A stretch of 64,000 nt of DNA from Streptococcus infantis ATCC 700779 (GCF_000187465.1 NZ_GL732439.1:68195-132194); one strand, 5' to 3'; counted from the first letter of the stretch, positions 33,552 to 43,500 are shown. Program-made: numbers and translations. Notes: a model not told the origin generated them from the sequence alone.

Positions 33552-34176
33552 AGCTGCAGTTTTTGCAGGGGGAGACCGCGGCCACTACCGGACAGATTTT
33601 GACTATTTTGTCGGTGTGGATCGAGGCTCACTCTGGGTATTGGAAGAAGAACTTCCTCTTGCTTTAGCAGTTGGGGATTTTGATTCTGTGACTGTAGAAG
33701 AAAGTCAGTTGATTCAAGAACGTGCCCAGAACTTTGTCCAAGCTCAGCCAGAGAAGGATGATACCGATCTGGAACTAGCACTGTTAACGATTTTTGAAAA
33801 AAATCCTCAGGCTCAGGTGACCATTTTTGGTGCCCTAGGAGGTCGCATCGACCATATGCTGGCTAATGTCTTTCTGCCTAGCAATCCCAAATTAGCACCC
33901 TATATGCGTCAAATAGAGATTGAGGATGGGCAAAACTTGATTGCCTATTGTCCAGAAGGTACCAGTCAACTAGAGCCACGTTCGGACTACGATTATCTGG
34001 CCTTTATGCCGGTTCGGGATAGCCAGTTGACTATTCTTGGTGCCAAGTATGAACTGACAGAGGAGAATTTTTTCTTTAAGAAAGTTTACGCTTCTAACGA
34101 ATATATAGATAGGGAAGTTTCGGTGACTTGCCCAGATGGCTATGTGGTTGTACTGCATAGCAAGGACAGGAGATAG
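33514..34176 (+). CDS. thiN: Thiamine diphosphokinase
   Basis: Makes thiamine diphosphate from thiamine and ATP. About 220 aa: AGGDRG near the N-terminus, VGVDRGSLWVLEE, the acidic AVGDFDSVT motif, EKDDTDLELAL (about 80) and GALGGRIDHMLAN (about 105) match TPK domains. It overlaps rpe by 38 nt. ATG 33514 is preferred (GGGAG 6 nt upstream), but ATG 33508 is possible. Confidence 0.92.
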   Translation: MNECKLSEINWTKAAVFAGGDRGHYRTDFDYFVGVDRGSLWVLEEELPLALAVGDFDSVTVEESQLIQERAQNFVQAQPEKDDTDLELALLTIFEKNPQAQVTIFGALGGRIDHMLANVFLPSNPKLAPYMRQIEIEDGQNLIAYCPEGTSQLEPRSDYDYLAFMPVRDSQLTILGAKYELTEENFFFKKVYASNEYIDREVSVTCPDGYVVVLHSKDRR

Positions 34177-34177
34177 G

Positions 34178-35434
34178 ATGGAGATTATATTACTACTGTT
34201 ACTAATTGCTAACCTAGCCGGCCTCTTTCTTATTTGGCAAAGGCAGGATAGGCAGGAGAAATACCTGACCAAAAGTTTAGAAGACCAGGCAGATAACCTT
34301 TCAGATCAGTTAGATTATAGATTTGAGCAAGCCAGACAGTCTAGTCAGCTGGACCAAAAAAATCTTGAAGTGGCTGTTAGCGACCGTTTGCAGGAGGTAC
34401 GAATCGAATTGCACCAAGGTCTGACCCAGGTTCGACAGGAGATGAATGAAAACCTCCTCCAAACCAGAGATAAGACTGACCAACGACTACAGGCCTTGCA
34501 GGAGTCAAATGAGCAACGCTTGGAACAGATGCGCCAAACGGTTGAGGAAAAGTTAGAAAAGACTTTGCAGACACGCTTGCAAGCGTCTTTCGAGACAGTT
34601 TCAAAGCAACTGGAATCTGTCAATCGCAGTCTTGGAGAAATGCAGACGGTTGCCCGTGATGTCGGCGCTCTTAATAAGGTCTTATCTGGTACAAAAACTA
34701 GAGGAATTCTAGGAGAATTGCAACTGGGGCAGATTATCGAAGATATCATGACACCTGCTCAGTATGAACGAGAATTTGCAACGGTTGAAAATTCGAGTGA
34801 GCGAGTCGAGTACGCCATCAAGTTGCCTGGACAAGGTGACCAAGAATATGTCTATCTACCGATTGATTCTAAGTTTCCACTGGCAGATTATTACCGCTTA
34901 GAAGAGGCTTATGAAGCAGGTGACAAGGACGAGATTGAGCGCTGTCGTAAGTCTCTCCTAGCAAGCGTCAAGCGTTTTGCTAAGGATATTAAGAGTAAGT
35001 ACCTGGCGCCACCTCGGACAACCAATTTTGGAGTTCTGTTTGTTCCGACAGAAGGTCTTTACTCAGAAATCGTTAGAAATCCGATTTTCTTTGATGGTTT
35101 GAGACGGGAGGAGCAGATTATCGTAGCTGGACCAAGTACCTTGTCAGCCCTTCTTAACTCCCTATCTGTTGGCTTCAAAACTCTAAATATCCAAAAGAGT
35201 GCTGACCATATTAGTCAAACTCTAGCCAACGTCAAAACCGAATTTGGCAAGTTTGGTGGTATTCTGGTTAAAGCGCAAAAACACCTCCAACATGCCACTG
35301 GTAATATTGATGAATTGTTAAACCGACGTACTTCAGCTATTGAGCGAACTCTCCGACATATTGAATTGTCAGAAGGTGAGCCTATGCTTGATTTGCTCCA
35401 GTTCCAAGAAGATGAGGAAGAATATGAAGATTAG
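34178..35434 (+). CDS. rmuC: DNA recombination protein RmuC
   Basis: A 418-aa protein with one N-terminal membrane helix (MEIILLLLLIANLAGLFLIW), a long Gln/Glu-rich coiled coil (residues about 25-165) and a C-terminal RmuC domain with a PD-(D/E)XK nuclease-like fold (YVYLPIDSKFPL, then FGVLFVPTEGLYSEI). It is linked in other bacteria to limiting inversions between repeats; the biochemical role is unclear. It starts 1 nt after thiN. Confidence 0.93.
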   Translation: MEIILLLLLIANLAGLFLIWQRQDRQEKYLTKSLEDQADNLSDQLDYRFEQARQSSQLDQKNLEVAVSDRLQEVRIELHQGLTQVRQEMNENLLQTRDKTDQRLQALQESNEQRLEQMRQTVEEKLEKTLQTRLQASFETVSKQLESVNRSLGEMQTVARDVGALNKVLSGTKTRGILGELQLGQIIEDIMTPAQYEREFATVENSSERVEYAIKLPGQGDQEYVYLPIDSKFPLADYYRLEEAYEAGDKDEIERCRKSLLASVKRFAKDIKSKYLAPPRTTNFGVLFVPTEGLYSEIVRNPIFFDGLRREEQIIVAGPSTLSALLNSLSVGFKTLNIQKSADHISQTLANVKTEFGKFGGILVKAQKHLQHATGNIDELLNRRTSAIERTLRHIELSEGEPMLDLLQFQEDEEEYED

Positions 35435-36365
35435 TCACATGAAAAAAGATGAACTGTTCGAGGGCTTTTACCTGATCAAATCAGCCGATCTGAGACAGAC
35501 GCGTGCTGGGAAAAATTACCTAGCTTTCACCTTCCAAGATGATAGTGGGGAAATCGAAGGAAAGCTCTGGGATGCCCAACCTCATAACGTTGAGGCCTTT
35601 ACTGCAGGAAAAGTTGTCCACATGCAAGGGCGTCGTGAAGTTTACAACAACACTCCACAGGTAAATCAAATCACCCTTCGCTTACCTCAGCCTGGCGAAC
35701 CCAATGACCCAGCAGACTTCAAGATCAAATCACCAGTGGATGTTAAAGAAATCCGTGAGTATATGGCACAGATGATTTTCAAGATTGAAAATCCCATCTG
35801 GCAACGAATCGTTCGGGCCCTCTATACCAAATATGATAAAGAATTTTATTCTTATCCAGCTGCAAAAACCAACCACCATGCCTTTGAAACAGGGCTTGCT
35901 TATCATACAGCGACTATGGTTCGTTTAGCAGAGGCAATTGCAGATGTCTACCCACAACTCAATAAGAGCTTGCTTTATGCGGGAATTATGCTTCATGACC
36001 TGGCTAAGGTTATTGAGTTAACAGGTCCGGACCAGACAGAGTATACAGTGAGAGGAAATCTTATCGGCCATATCGCCTTGATTGATAGCGAGATTACCAA
36101 AGCGGTTATGGAACTTGGTATTGATGATACTCGAGAAGAAGTGGTGCTTCTGCGCCATGTGATTCTCAGCCACCATGGATTACTCGAGTATGGTAGTCCT
36201 GTTCGTCCTCGTGTGATGGAAGCTGAAATTATTCATATGATTGATAATTTGGATGCGAGTATGATGATGATGTCAACAGCTCTGTCTCTTGTTGATGAGG
36301 GTGAAATGACCAATAAAGTCTTCGCAATGGACAATCGTTCCTTCTACAAGCCAAAATTAGACTAG
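35424..36365 (+). CDS. yhaM: 3'-5' exoribonuclease YhaM (Cbf1)
   Basis: A 313-aa RNase with an N-terminal OB fold (residues about 10-95) and a C-terminal HD phosphohydrolase domain: NHHAFETGLAYHT (about 155) and the HD pair in MLHDLAKV (about 192), with SHHGLLEYG (about 250). ATG 35424 follows GAGGAAG and overlaps rmuC by 11 nt. In streptococci the enzyme trims mRNA 3' ends near terminators. Confidence 0.94.
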   Translation: MKISHMKKDELFEGFYLIKSADLRQTRAGKNYLAFTFQDDSGEIEGKLWDAQPHNVEAFTAGKVVHMQGRREVYNNTPQVNQITLRLPQPGEPNDPADFKIKSPVDVKEIREYMAQMIFKIENPIWQRIVRALYTKYDKEFYSYPAAKTNHHAFETGLAYHTATMVRLAEAIADVYPQLNKSLLYAGIMLHDLAKVIELTGPDQTEYTVRGNLIGHIALIDSEITKAVMELGIDDTREEVVLLRHVILSHHGLLEYGSPVRPRVMEAEIIHMIDNLDASMMMMSTALSLVDEGEMTNKVFAMDNRSFYKPKLD

Positions 36366-36467
36366 AAACTAAAAAAATGAGCTTTATTTAGATAATAAAG
36401 TTCGTTTTTTTTGCTTTAGTGTGTTATAATGAGAAAAAGACTAATTAAAAAGAATGGTGAATAACTA

Positions 36468-37292
36468 ATGAAATTAAGAAGAAGTGATCGGATGGTTGTT
36501 ATTTCCAATTATTTGATTAACAATCCATACAAATTAACCAGTCTCAATACCTTTGCGGAAAAGTATGAATCTGCCAAATCTTCTATTTCAGAAGATATTG
36601 TCATTATTAAGCGCGCCTTTGAAGAAATTGAAATCGGCCATATTCAAACGGTGACAGGTGCTGGTGGTGGGGTTATTTTCACACCATCTATCTCTACCCT
36701 TGAGTCCAAAACAATCATCCAAGAGCTTCGCGATAAACTTTCAGAGAGTGACCGCATTCTGCCAGGAGGCTACATTTATTTGTCTGATCTCCTTAGTACT
36801 CCGGCTATTTTAAAAAATATCGGTCGCATTATTGCCAAGAGCTTTATGGACCAAAAGATTGATGCTGTTATGACGGTAGCGACCAAAGGGGTTCCGCTTG
36901 CAAATGCAGTAGCAAATGTTCTCAACGTACCTTTTGTCATTGTCCGTCGTGACTTGAAAATCACAGAAGGTTCAACTGTGAGTGTTAACTATGTTTCAGG
37001 TTCTAGCGACCGTATTGAAAAAATGTTCCTTTCAAAACGTAGCCTTAAGGCAGGAAGCCGTGTCCTGATTGTTGATGACTTCTTGAAAGGCGGAGGAACG
37101 ATTAACGGTATGATTAGCCTTTTAACAGAGTTTGATTCTGAGTTAGCTGGTGTAGCTGTCTTTGCTGATAATGCTCAGGAAGATCGTGAACAGCAGTTTG
37201 ACTACAAATCACTCTTAAAAGTTACCAATATTGATGTGAAGAACCAACAAATTGAAGTTGAAGTTGGGAATATCTTCGAAACAGAAAAATAA
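36468..37292 (+). CDS. purR: Purine operon repressor PurR
   Basis: A 274-aa dual-domain regulator: an N-terminal winged helix (residues 1-74) and a PRTase-type domain that senses PRPP (PRPP loop VLIVDDFLKGGGT, about 200). Gram-positive PurR represses pur genes when PRPP is low. It is preceded by TGTTATAAT and followed by a terminator-like hairpin (AAAGGTTGG / CCCAGCCTTT, 37311-37341). Confidence 0.95.
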   Translation: MKLRRSDRMVVISNYLINNPYKLTSLNTFAEKYESAKSSISEDIVIIKRAFEEIEIGHIQTVTGAGGGVIFTPSISTLESKTIIQELRDKLSESDRILPGGYIYLSDLLSTPAILKNIGRIIAKSFMDQKIDAVMTVATKGVPLANAVANVLNVPFVIVRRDLKITEGSTVSVNYVSGSSDRIEKMFLSKRSLKAGSRVLIVDDFLKGGGTINGMISLLTEFDSELAGVAVFADNAQEDREQQFDYKSLLKVTNIDVKNQQIEVEVGNIFETEK

Positions 37293-37310
37293 GAGAGAAT
37301 AAGATGCTTA

Positions 37311-37345
37311 AAGGTTGGAACTTTCGTCCCAGCCTTTCTTTGATA
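37311..37345 (+). terminator. Hairpin between purR and lysA
   Basis: AAAGGTTGG paired with CCcAGCCTTT, then CTTTG. The weak T run may allow readthrough into lysA. Confidence 0.55.
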
Positions 37346-37364
37346 ATGAATATGAAGGAGCCCT

Positions 37365-38618
37365 ATGAAGACGCCATTTATTAAACGTGAAGACTTAGAA
37401 AAGATTGTTGAAGAGTTTCCAACTCCATTCCATCTCTACGATGAAAAAGGTATTCGCGAGAAAGCACGCGCAGTTAATGAAGCTTTCTCTTGGAATAAAG
37501 GCTTTAAAGAATACTTCGCAGTTAAGGCAACCCCAACTCCAGCTATCTTGAAGATTTTGCAAGAAGAAGGATGTGGAGTGGATTGTTCTAGTTATGTAGA
37601 ACTCTTAATGAGTCACAAGCTTGGGTTTACAGGGGCGGAGATGATGTTTTCATCAAACAATACACCAGACCAAGAGTACGCCTATGCCCGTGAATTAGGG
37701 GCGACTATCAACTTGGATGCCTTTGAAGATATCGACCATTTAGAGTGCGCTGCGGGGATTCCTGAGATTATCTCTTGCCGTTACAATCCTGGTGGCGTAT
37801 TTGAACTAGGAACGGATATTATGGATAATCCTGGTGAAGCTAAGTTCGGGATGACAAAGGAACAGCTCTTTGAAGCCTTTGCTATCTTGAAAGAAAAGGG
37901 AGCAAAAACTTTTGGGATTCATTCCTTTCTAGCTTCTAATACAGTGACTCACCTCTACTATCCAGAATTAGCACGTCAGCTTTTTGAACTGGCTGTAGAA
38001 ATCAAGGAAAAGTTAGGTATTTCGCTGGACTTCATTAATCTTTCTGGAGGAATCGGGGTCAACTATCGTCCGGACCAGGAGCCAAATGATATTGCTTTAA
38101 TTGGTGAGGGGGTTCGTCGGGTTTATGAAGAAGTTCTTACGCCAGCAGGTCTTGGTCAAGTTAAGATTTTTACAGAACTAGGACGCTTTATGTTGGCGCC
38201 TCATGGAATTCTAGTGACTAAAGTAACCCATAAAAAGAAAACCTACCGAACTTATCTCGGAGTAGATGCATCAGCTGTCAATCTTATGAGACCGGCTATG
38301 TATGGAGCCTATCACCACATCACCAATATGATGAATCCTGGCGGTCAGACGGAAGTAGTTGATGTTGTTGGCTCTCTTTGTGAAAACAACGACAAATTTG
38401 CGGTTAATCGTGAACTACCTCAAACAGAAATTGGTGACCTACTAGTGATTCATGATACAGGTGCTCATGGCTTCTCTATGGGCTACCAGTACAATGCCAA
38501 ACTTCGTTCAGCAGAAATCCTCTATACAGAGGACGGGGGTGCACGGCTAATCCGTAGAGCAGAGCGACCTGAGGACTATTTTGCAACTCTCTATGGCTTC
38601 GACTTTGACAAAGATTAG
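37365..38618 (+). CDS. lysA: Diaminopimelate decarboxylase
   Basis: PLP enzyme making lysine from meso-DAP. The 417-aa fold-type III decarboxylase has the Schiff-base Lys in EYFAVKATPTP (about residue 50), HSFLASNT (about 186), the Gly-rich NLSGGIGVNY (about 223), ELGRFMLAPHG (about 268) and the active-site Cys in GSLCENND (about 343). ATG 37365 follows GAAGGAG. Confidence 0.93.
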   Translation: MKTPFIKREDLEKIVEEFPTPFHLYDEKGIREKARAVNEAFSWNKGFKEYFAVKATPTPAILKILQEEGCGVDCSSYVELLMSHKLGFTGAEMMFSSNNTPDQEYAYARELGATINLDAFEDIDHLECAAGIPEIISCRYNPGGVFELGTDIMDNPGEAKFGMTKEQLFEAFAILKEKGAKTFGIHSFLASNTVTHLYYPELARQLFELAVEIKEKLGISLDFINLSGGIGVNYRPDQEPNDIALIGEGVRRVYEEVLTPAGLGQVKIFTELGRFMLAPHGILVTKVTHKKKTYRTYLGVDASAVNLMRPAMYGAYHHITNMMNPGGQTEVVDVVGSLCENNDKFAVNRELPQTEIGDLLVIHDTGAHGFSMGYQYNAKLRSAEILYTEDGGARLIRRAERPEDYFATLYGFDFDKD

Positions 38619-38750
38619 AAAAATTTTTGAAAATCATGAAAGTTGAAAGTGAAAAACAGTTTGTTTTCTAAAAAATAGACAAAATCTATTGTTTTTCCTT
38701 TCAAGCGTGATATAATAAAATTATAAAACGGTTTCAAGGAAGGTGACGTG

Positions 38751-39545
38751 ATGTCTGAAGAAACAATTGACTATGGACAAGTGACAGGAATGGTGCATTC
38801 GACAGAGAGTTTTGGGGCGGTAGATGGCCCTGGGATTCGTTTTATTGTCTTTTTGCAGGGCTGTCAGATGCGTTGCCAATATTGCCATAACCCTGACACA
38901 TGGGCGATGGAAACCAATAAATCTCGTGTACGAACAGTAGATGATGTTCTAGAAGAAGCGCTTCGTTATCGTGGTTTCTGGGGAGACAAGGGAGGTATCA
39001 CAGTCAGTGGAGGAGAAGCTCTCTTGCAGATTGATTTCCTAATTGCTCTCTTTACAAAAGCAAAAGAAAAAGGAATCCACTGTACCTTGGATACTTGTGC
39101 CCTTCCATTCCGTAATAAGCCACGTTATCTAGAGAAATTCAACAAACTCATGGCTGTGACAGACTTGGTTCTTCTTGATATCAAGGAAATCAACGAAGCA
39201 CAGCACAAGATTGTAACCAGTCAAACCAATAAAAATATCTTGGCATGTGCTCAGTACTTGTCAGATATTGGGAAACCTGTTTGGATTCGTCACGTTCTTG
39301 TGCCTGGATTGACAGACCGTGATGAAGATTTGATTGAGCTTGGTAAGTTCGTAAAAACTCTTAAAAACGTTGATAAGTTTGAAATCCTACCCTACCACAC
39401 TATGGGAGAATTCAAATGGCGCGAGCTTGGCATTCCGTATTCACTTGAAGGGGTTAAACCTCCAACAGCAGATCGTGTCAAAAATGCTAAGGAATTGATG
39501 GATACAGAAAGCTATCAAGATTACATGAAACGTGTACATGGATAA
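38751..39545 (+). CDS. pflA: Pyruvate formate-lyase-activating enzyme
   Basis: Radical SAM enzyme that installs the glycyl radical on pyruvate formate-lyase during mixed-acid fermentation. It has 264 aa, with the [4Fe-4S] motif CQMRCQYC (CX3CX2C, about residues 38-45), GGEALLQ (about 87) and DLVLLDIKEI (about 136). ATG 38751 follows AAGGAAGG; a GTG 3 nt upstream is also in frame. Promoter GTGATATAATA at about 38707. Confidence 0.95.
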   Translation: MSEETIDYGQVTGMVHSTESFGAVDGPGIRFIVFLQGCQMRCQYCHNPDTWAMETNKSRVRTVDDVLEEALRYRGFWGDKGGITVSGGEALLQIDFLIALFTKAKEKGIHCTLDTCALPFRNKPRYLEKFNKLMAVTDLVLLDIKEINEAQHKIVTSQTNKNILACAQYLSDIGKPVWIRHVLVPGLTDRDEDLIELGKFVKTLKNVDKFEILPYHTMGEFKWRELGIPYSLEGVKPPTADRVKNAKELMDTESYQDYMKRVHG

Positions 39546-39549
39546 AAAG

Positions 39550-39618
39550 AAGCCTGATGGGAACATCGGGCTTTTCTGATATAAAAAAGGCTTAGCTCGA
39601 ATGCTAAGCCTTTTATTT
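39550..39618. terminator. Two tail-to-tail terminators between pflA and yidC
   Basis: AAGCCTGATG / CATCGGGCTT with TTTT (39550-39577) serves pflA. AAAAGGCTTAGC / GCTAAGCCTTTT (39587-39613), with T runs on both strands, serves yidC on the minus strand as well. Confidence 0.85.
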
Positions 39619-39619
39619 T

Positions 39620-40546
39620 TTATCTAGAATGTTGTTTTCCAGAATTGCGTTTTTTGTTTTTCTTTTTATTAGAAGTTGAGATAACTGCTACTGATTCAGG
39701 AGTTACATCTTTGCGAGTAGCTGAAGTTTTACTTGCTTTTGGTGGGTTCTTAGCCAGTTCTTCACGTACTTTTTTACGAAGTTTTGGACGAATGATGTAG
39801 TTGACGATGAATTGTTGAAGGATCATCATGAAACCACCGACAACCCAGTAAAGCGTAACGCTGGCTGGTGAGAAGATTGAGAACATGACAATCATCATTG
39901 GACTCATGTAAATCATCTTCTTGAGTTGTTCTCTTTGAGTCTCGTCTTCAACTCCGTGTAGCGAAAGGAGGGATTGGACATAGTAGAGAATACCCGCGAA
40001 GGCGATAAGGATCCAACTTGGAGAACCAAGTGCGATTCCTAAGAAGCTAGCTTCAGAAACACCTTCTGTATGTTGAGCTGCAAAGTAGATTGCTGAGAAG
40101 AAAGGCATTTGAATGAGGAGAGGGAAACATCCTACTCCGCCAAACATGCTGATACCGTGCTCTTTTTGAGCAGCAAAGAGAGCTTGTTGGGCTTCCAGTT
40201 TTTCTTCTTGTGTTTCTGCTTCCTTGAGACGAGTTTGGTGTGGTTCAAGGACATGTTTGAGGGCATTCATCTTTTCAGAATGAAGCGTTGCCTTCCATGA
40301 TTGGTAGATACCAAGTGGCAAGATAATCAAGCGGACGATAATGGTTACGATAATAATAGCGACCCCGAAGCCTAGTCCTTTATCAGTGGCGAAGTACTTG
40401 ATAGCTTCTCCCATCGGGGCACCCAAGAAATCCCAAACGGGACCAGTTGGCAGACCTGTCACTTTGTCAACCTGAACGCAGCCTGTCAAGACTAATAGCA
40501 TAGCCACTCCCATGATAGAGAGGGCGATTCTTTTAATTGATTTCAC
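39620..40546 (-). CDS. yidC: Membrane protein insertase YidC/OxaA
   Basis: A 308-aa lipoprotein-type YidC. The signal peptide ends in the lipobox LTGC (Cys about residue 23). There are five membrane helices (about 55-80, 130-155, 170-190, 205-225, 235-255), the YidC core motif (GVGCFPLLIQMPFF) and a basic C-terminal tail (KKKNKKRNSGKQHSR) of the kind that contacts ribosomes. It is the terminal gene on the minus strand; acyP lies upstream on the same strand with a 76-nt gap. Confidence 0.94.
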   Translation of the reverse strand: MKSIKRIALSIMGVAMLLVLTGCVQVDKVTGLPTGPVWDFLGAPMGEAIKYFATDKGLGFGVAIIIVTIIVRLIILPLGIYQSWKATLHSEKMNALKHVLEPHQTRLKEAETQEEKLEAQQALFAAQKEHGISMFGGVGCFPLLIQMPFFSAIYFAAQHTEGVSEASFLGIALGSPSWILIAFAGILYYVQSLLSLHGVEDETQREQLKKMIYMSPMMIVMFSIFSPASVTLYWVVGGFMMILQQFIVNYIIRPKLRKKVREELAKNPPKASKTSATRKDVTPESVAVISTSNKKKNKKRNSGKQHSR

Positions 40547-40622
40547 TGTTTTAATTCCTTCTTAAAAATGATACCTTTCTATTCTACTGTTTTTTTTGAA
40601 AATATACAATAGTTCTAGAGAC

Positions 40623-40901
40623 CTAATTTGCTACTTTGAAATCTGAATAAGATGGAAAGTTACTCATTTGCACATCTAGGTAGGTTACTTTAGAGAATGG
40701 GGTAGGGCCTTTTCGAATCTCTTGGATGAACTTAGCCATGATGGCAGAAGACTCAGCCTGAGCTAGAATTTCAACGGTTCCGTCGTCGTTATTCCAGACA
40801 CGACCCGTAATGCCACCTAGTTCTAGAGCCAGACTATAGACACCCCAGCGAAAGCCCACTCCCTGGACGCGACCTTGGGCGATCATTTTAACCTTTTGCA
40901 T
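40623..40901 (-). CDS. acyP: Acylphosphatase
   Basis: A 92-aa alpha/beta sandwich enzyme hydrolysing acyl phosphates. The catalytic Arg lies in GRVQGVGFRW (about residues 10-19) and the catalytic Asn in GRVWNNDDGTVEI (about 38). ATG 40901 follows AAGGAGG. It is divergent from the neighbouring rRNA methyltransferase gene. Confidence 0.93.
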   Translation of the reverse strand: MQKVKMIAQGRVQGVGFRWGVYSLALELGGITGRVWNNDDGTVEILAQAESSAIMAKFIQEIRKGPTPFSKVTYLDVQMSNFPSYSDFKVAN

Positions 40902-40918
40902 ACCAAACCTCCTTGATT

Positions 40919-40935
40919 GTGTTATAATATTTCTA
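40919..40935 (+). promoter_or_regulatory. Extended -10 abutting the start codon (leaderless promoter)
   Basis: TGTTATAAT ends at 40928 and ATG starts at 40935. Only ATTTCT lies between, so the expected +1 is the A of ATG and no ribosome binding site can exist. Confidence 0.7.
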
Positions 40936-41675
40936 TGACTATTATAACCTCTAAAGCCAATTCTGTGGTGAAAAATACCAAGAAATTGCATCAAAAAAAA
41001 TATCGAAAATCTTCTTATTTAATTGAGGGATGGCATTTGTTTGAAGAGGCTGTTCAGGCTGGTGCAAAGATTGAGAAAATTTTTGCTCTAGTAGAGTATG
41101 GAGATAAACTCGTAGATTATCCTCAGACAGTCTTTGTGGCTGAAGAAATCTTGCTTGATTTGGCAGATTCACAAACTCCTCAGGGCATTGTAGCCATTGT
41201 TCAAAAGGAAGAAGAGCAGTTGCCGGATTTGAGCCAAGGGAAATATCTTTTCTTGGAAGACGTGCAGGATCCTGGAAATGTTGGCACAATAATCCGAACG
41301 GCAGATGCAGCAGGTTTTTCTGGAGTCATCGTTTCAAGCAAGTCAGCAGATATATATAGCTTGAAGACTCTCCGATCCATGCAGGGAAGTCATTTTCATT
41401 TGCCGATTTATCGGATGCCTGTTGAAACATTTGTTGAAGAGGCTAAAAAGAATCACTTGCCCATTCTAGCCACCACCTTGTCTCAAAATTCTAAAGATTA
41501 TCGTGAACTGGATCGGTTAGAGGATTTTGCCTTGGTTATGGGAAATGAAGGGCAGGGCATTAGTCCATTCATGACAGATCAGGCAGACCAACTGGTTCAC
41601 ATCAGCATGAAAGGGCAGGCAGAGAGTCTCAACGTCGCCATCGCGGCAGGGATACTCATGTTTTATTTGAGTTAA
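40935..41675 (+). CDS. TrmH/SpoU family rRNA methyltransferase
   Basis: A 246-aa SPOUT 2'-O-methyltransferase: an N-terminal substrate-binding domain (MTIITSKANSVVK) and the three family motifs VQDPGNVGTIIRTADAAGF (about residues 113-131), VMGNEGQGIS (about 197) and SLNVAIAAGI (about 229). The target nucleotide is unknown. ATG 40935 is the only reasonable start; no ribosome binding site precedes it because the -10 element is immediately upstream, so the mRNA is predicted to be leaderless. Confidence 0.92.
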   Translation: MTIITSKANSVVKNTKKLHQKKYRKSSYLIEGWHLFEEAVQAGAKIEKIFALVEYGDKLVDYPQTVFVAEEILLDLADSQTPQGIVAIVQKEEEQLPDLSQGKYLFLEDVQDPGNVGTIIRTADAAGFSGVIVSSKSADIYSLKTLRSMQGSHFHLPIYRMPVETFVEEAKKNHLPILATTLSQNSKDYRELDRLEDFALVMGNEGQGISPFMTDQADQLVHISMKGQAESLNVAIAAGILMFYLS

Positions 41676-41728
41676 AATAGTTTATTTTTGTTATAATCAG
41701 TAAAAAGATTTCATAAGGAGAAAAAGAT

Positions 41729-42412
41729 ATGAATCAAACAATTATTCAAGAACATTCTGGTTTGAATCAATTTTATGCAAAAGTTTATGCTTTTGTAGGA
41801 ATTGGGATTGCCTTATCTGCAATTGTTTCAGCCTTGATGTTAACAACCTTTCAAGATCTTCTTGTTCAGTTAATGATTAACGCCCGTATATGGCTAATCG
41901 TAACAGGAATTGTAGAAGTAGCTCTAGTGATTTTTGCGAGTGGTTTAGCGGTAAAGAATAGTCCAGCAACCTTTCCAATATTTCTGCTCTACTCAGCGAT
42001 CAATGGTTTTTCATTAAGCTTCATTGTGTCGCTCTATCTTCCTGGGACAGTTTTGACAGCCTTTATCTCCAGTGCAGCCCTCTTCTTTGTGATGGCTATC
42101 GTAGGAGTAGTCATTAAAAAGGATTTGAGTGGAATCGGTCGTGCTTTGATTGCAGCCCTATTTGGTCTGATACTCGCCATGGTTGTCAATATTTTCTTAA
42201 ATAGTGACCTAATGGATTACATTATTAGTATTGTTATGGTGCTTGTTTTTGCAGGTCTCATTGCTTGGGATAATCAAAAAATTCGTTATGTTTACGAAGA
42301 GTCAGATGGTCAGGTAGCTACAGGCTGGGCAATTTCTTTAGCACTTAGCCTCTACCTCGACTTTATCAACCTCTTTCTTAGCTTCCTACGTATCTTTGGA
42401 AGAGACGATTAA
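41729..42412 (+). CDS. Bax inhibitor-1 family membrane protein
   Basis: A 227-aa protein with seven hydrophobic helices and the BI-1/YbhL-YccA pattern, including the closing DFINLFLSFLRIFG segment. Some bacterial members conduct Ca2+ in a pH-dependent way; the function here is unknown. Good ribosome binding site (AAGGAG) and own promoter (TTATAAT near 41690). Confidence 0.9.
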   Translation: MNQTIIQEHSGLNQFYAKVYAFVGIGIALSAIVSALMLTTFQDLLVQLMINARIWLIVTGIVEVALVIFASGLAVKNSPATFPIFLLYSAINGFSLSFIVSLYLPGTVLTAFISSAALFFVMAIVGVVIKKDLSGIGRALIAALFGLILAMVVNIFLNSDLMDYIISIVMVLVFAGLIAWDNQKIRYVYEESDGQVATGWAISLALSLYLDFINLFLSFLRIFGRDD

Positions 42413-42418
42413 TACTTT

Positions 42419-42443
42419 TAGAGCTCGAATGAGCTCTTTTTTA
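42419..42443 (+). terminator. Terminator after the BI-1 gene
   Basis: AGAGCTC-GAAT-GAGCTCT followed by TTTTT. Confidence 0.85.
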
Positions 42444-42507
42444 ATTTTTACTTTCATTTTTATTAACAAAAAGGTATAATCTTTTTATTATTCAAAAGGA
42501 GGAACGT

Positions 42508-43500
42508 ATGAAGAAAAGTTTTATCCATCAGCAAGAAGAGATTTCCTTTGTAAAAAATACCTTTACCCAATATTTAAAAGATAAGTTAGAAGTAGTAGAA
42601 GTGCAAGGACCAATCTTGAGTAAGGTTGGTGATGGTATGCAGGACAACCTTTCAGGGATTGAACATCCAGTTTCAGTTAAGGTTTTGCAGATTCCTAATG
42701 AAACCTATGAAGTGGTGCATTCACTTGCTAAGTGGAAACGCCATACCTTGGCTCGTTTTGGTTTTGGTGAAGGAGAAGGCCTCTTTGTTCACATGAAGGC
42801 TCTTCGTCCGGATGAAGATTCGCTAGATGCGACTCACTCGGTTTATGTAGACCAATGGGACTGGGAAAAAGTTATTCCAAATGGACAGCGGAATCTAGCC
42901 TACCTCAAGGAAACCGTTGAAAAGATTTATAAGGCCATTCGTTTAACAGAGCTGGCAGTCGAAGCCCGCTATGATATTGAGTCAATCTTGCCCAAACAGA
43001 TTACCTTTATCCACACAGAAGAATTGGTAGAACGCTACCCAGACTTAACTCCAAAAGAACGTGAAAATGCTATCTGTAAGGAATTCGGGGCAGTCTTCTT
43101 GATTGGTATCGGTGGTGTATTGTCAGATGGAAAACCTCATGACGGACGTGCGCCGGACTATGATGACTGGACAACAGAATCTGAAAATGGCTACAAGGGT
43201 CTAAATGGAGATATCCTTGTTTGGAATGATAATTTGGGTGCAGCCTTTGAATTGTCTTCAATGGGGATTCGTGTCGATGAAGACACTCTTCGTCGTCAGG
43301 TAGCTATTACAGGAGATGAAGACCGCTTATCTCTTGAATGGCATAAGGCTCTCTTGAATGGACTCTTCCCATTGACAATCGGTGGAGGAATCGGGCAATC
43401 TCGTATGGCCATGTTCTTACTTCGTAAGAAGCACATCGGTGAAGTTCAAACCAGTGTTTGGCCACAAGAAGTCAGAGATACTTACGAGAATATTCTTTAA
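42508..43500 (+). CDS. asnA: Aspartate-ammonia ligase (asparagine synthetase A)
   Basis: ATP-dependent synthesis of asparagine from aspartate and ammonia. The 330-aa class II synthetase-like fold shows [16 protein letters not shown] (about residues 70-85), [10 protein letters not shown] (about 112) and [14 protein letters not shown] (about 293). ATG 42508 follows AAAGGAGG, with promoter GGTATAATC just upstream. There is no T-box in the 95-nt leader. Confidence 0.96.
   Translation: MKKSFIHQQEEISFVKNTFTQYLKDKLEVVEVQGPILSKVGDGMQDNLSGIEHPVSVKVLQIPNETYEVVHSLAKWKRHTLARFGFGEGEGLFVHMKALRPDEDSLDATHSVYVDQWDWEKVIPNGQRNLAYLKETVEKIYKAIRLTELAVEARYDIESILPKQITFIHTEELVERYPDLTPKERENAICKEFGAVFLIGIGGVLSDGKPHDGRAPDYDDWTTESENGYKGLNGDILVWNDNLGAAFELSSMGIRVDEDTLRRQVAITGDEDRLSLEWHKALLNGLFPLTIGGGIGQSRMAMFLLRKKHIGEVQTSVWPQEVRDTYENIL

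Noticed and set aside
34345..34749. 134-codon minus-strand ORF inside rmuC
   Set aside because: Cys/Ser/Arg-rich shadow of the RmuC coiled-coil codons; no independent signals.
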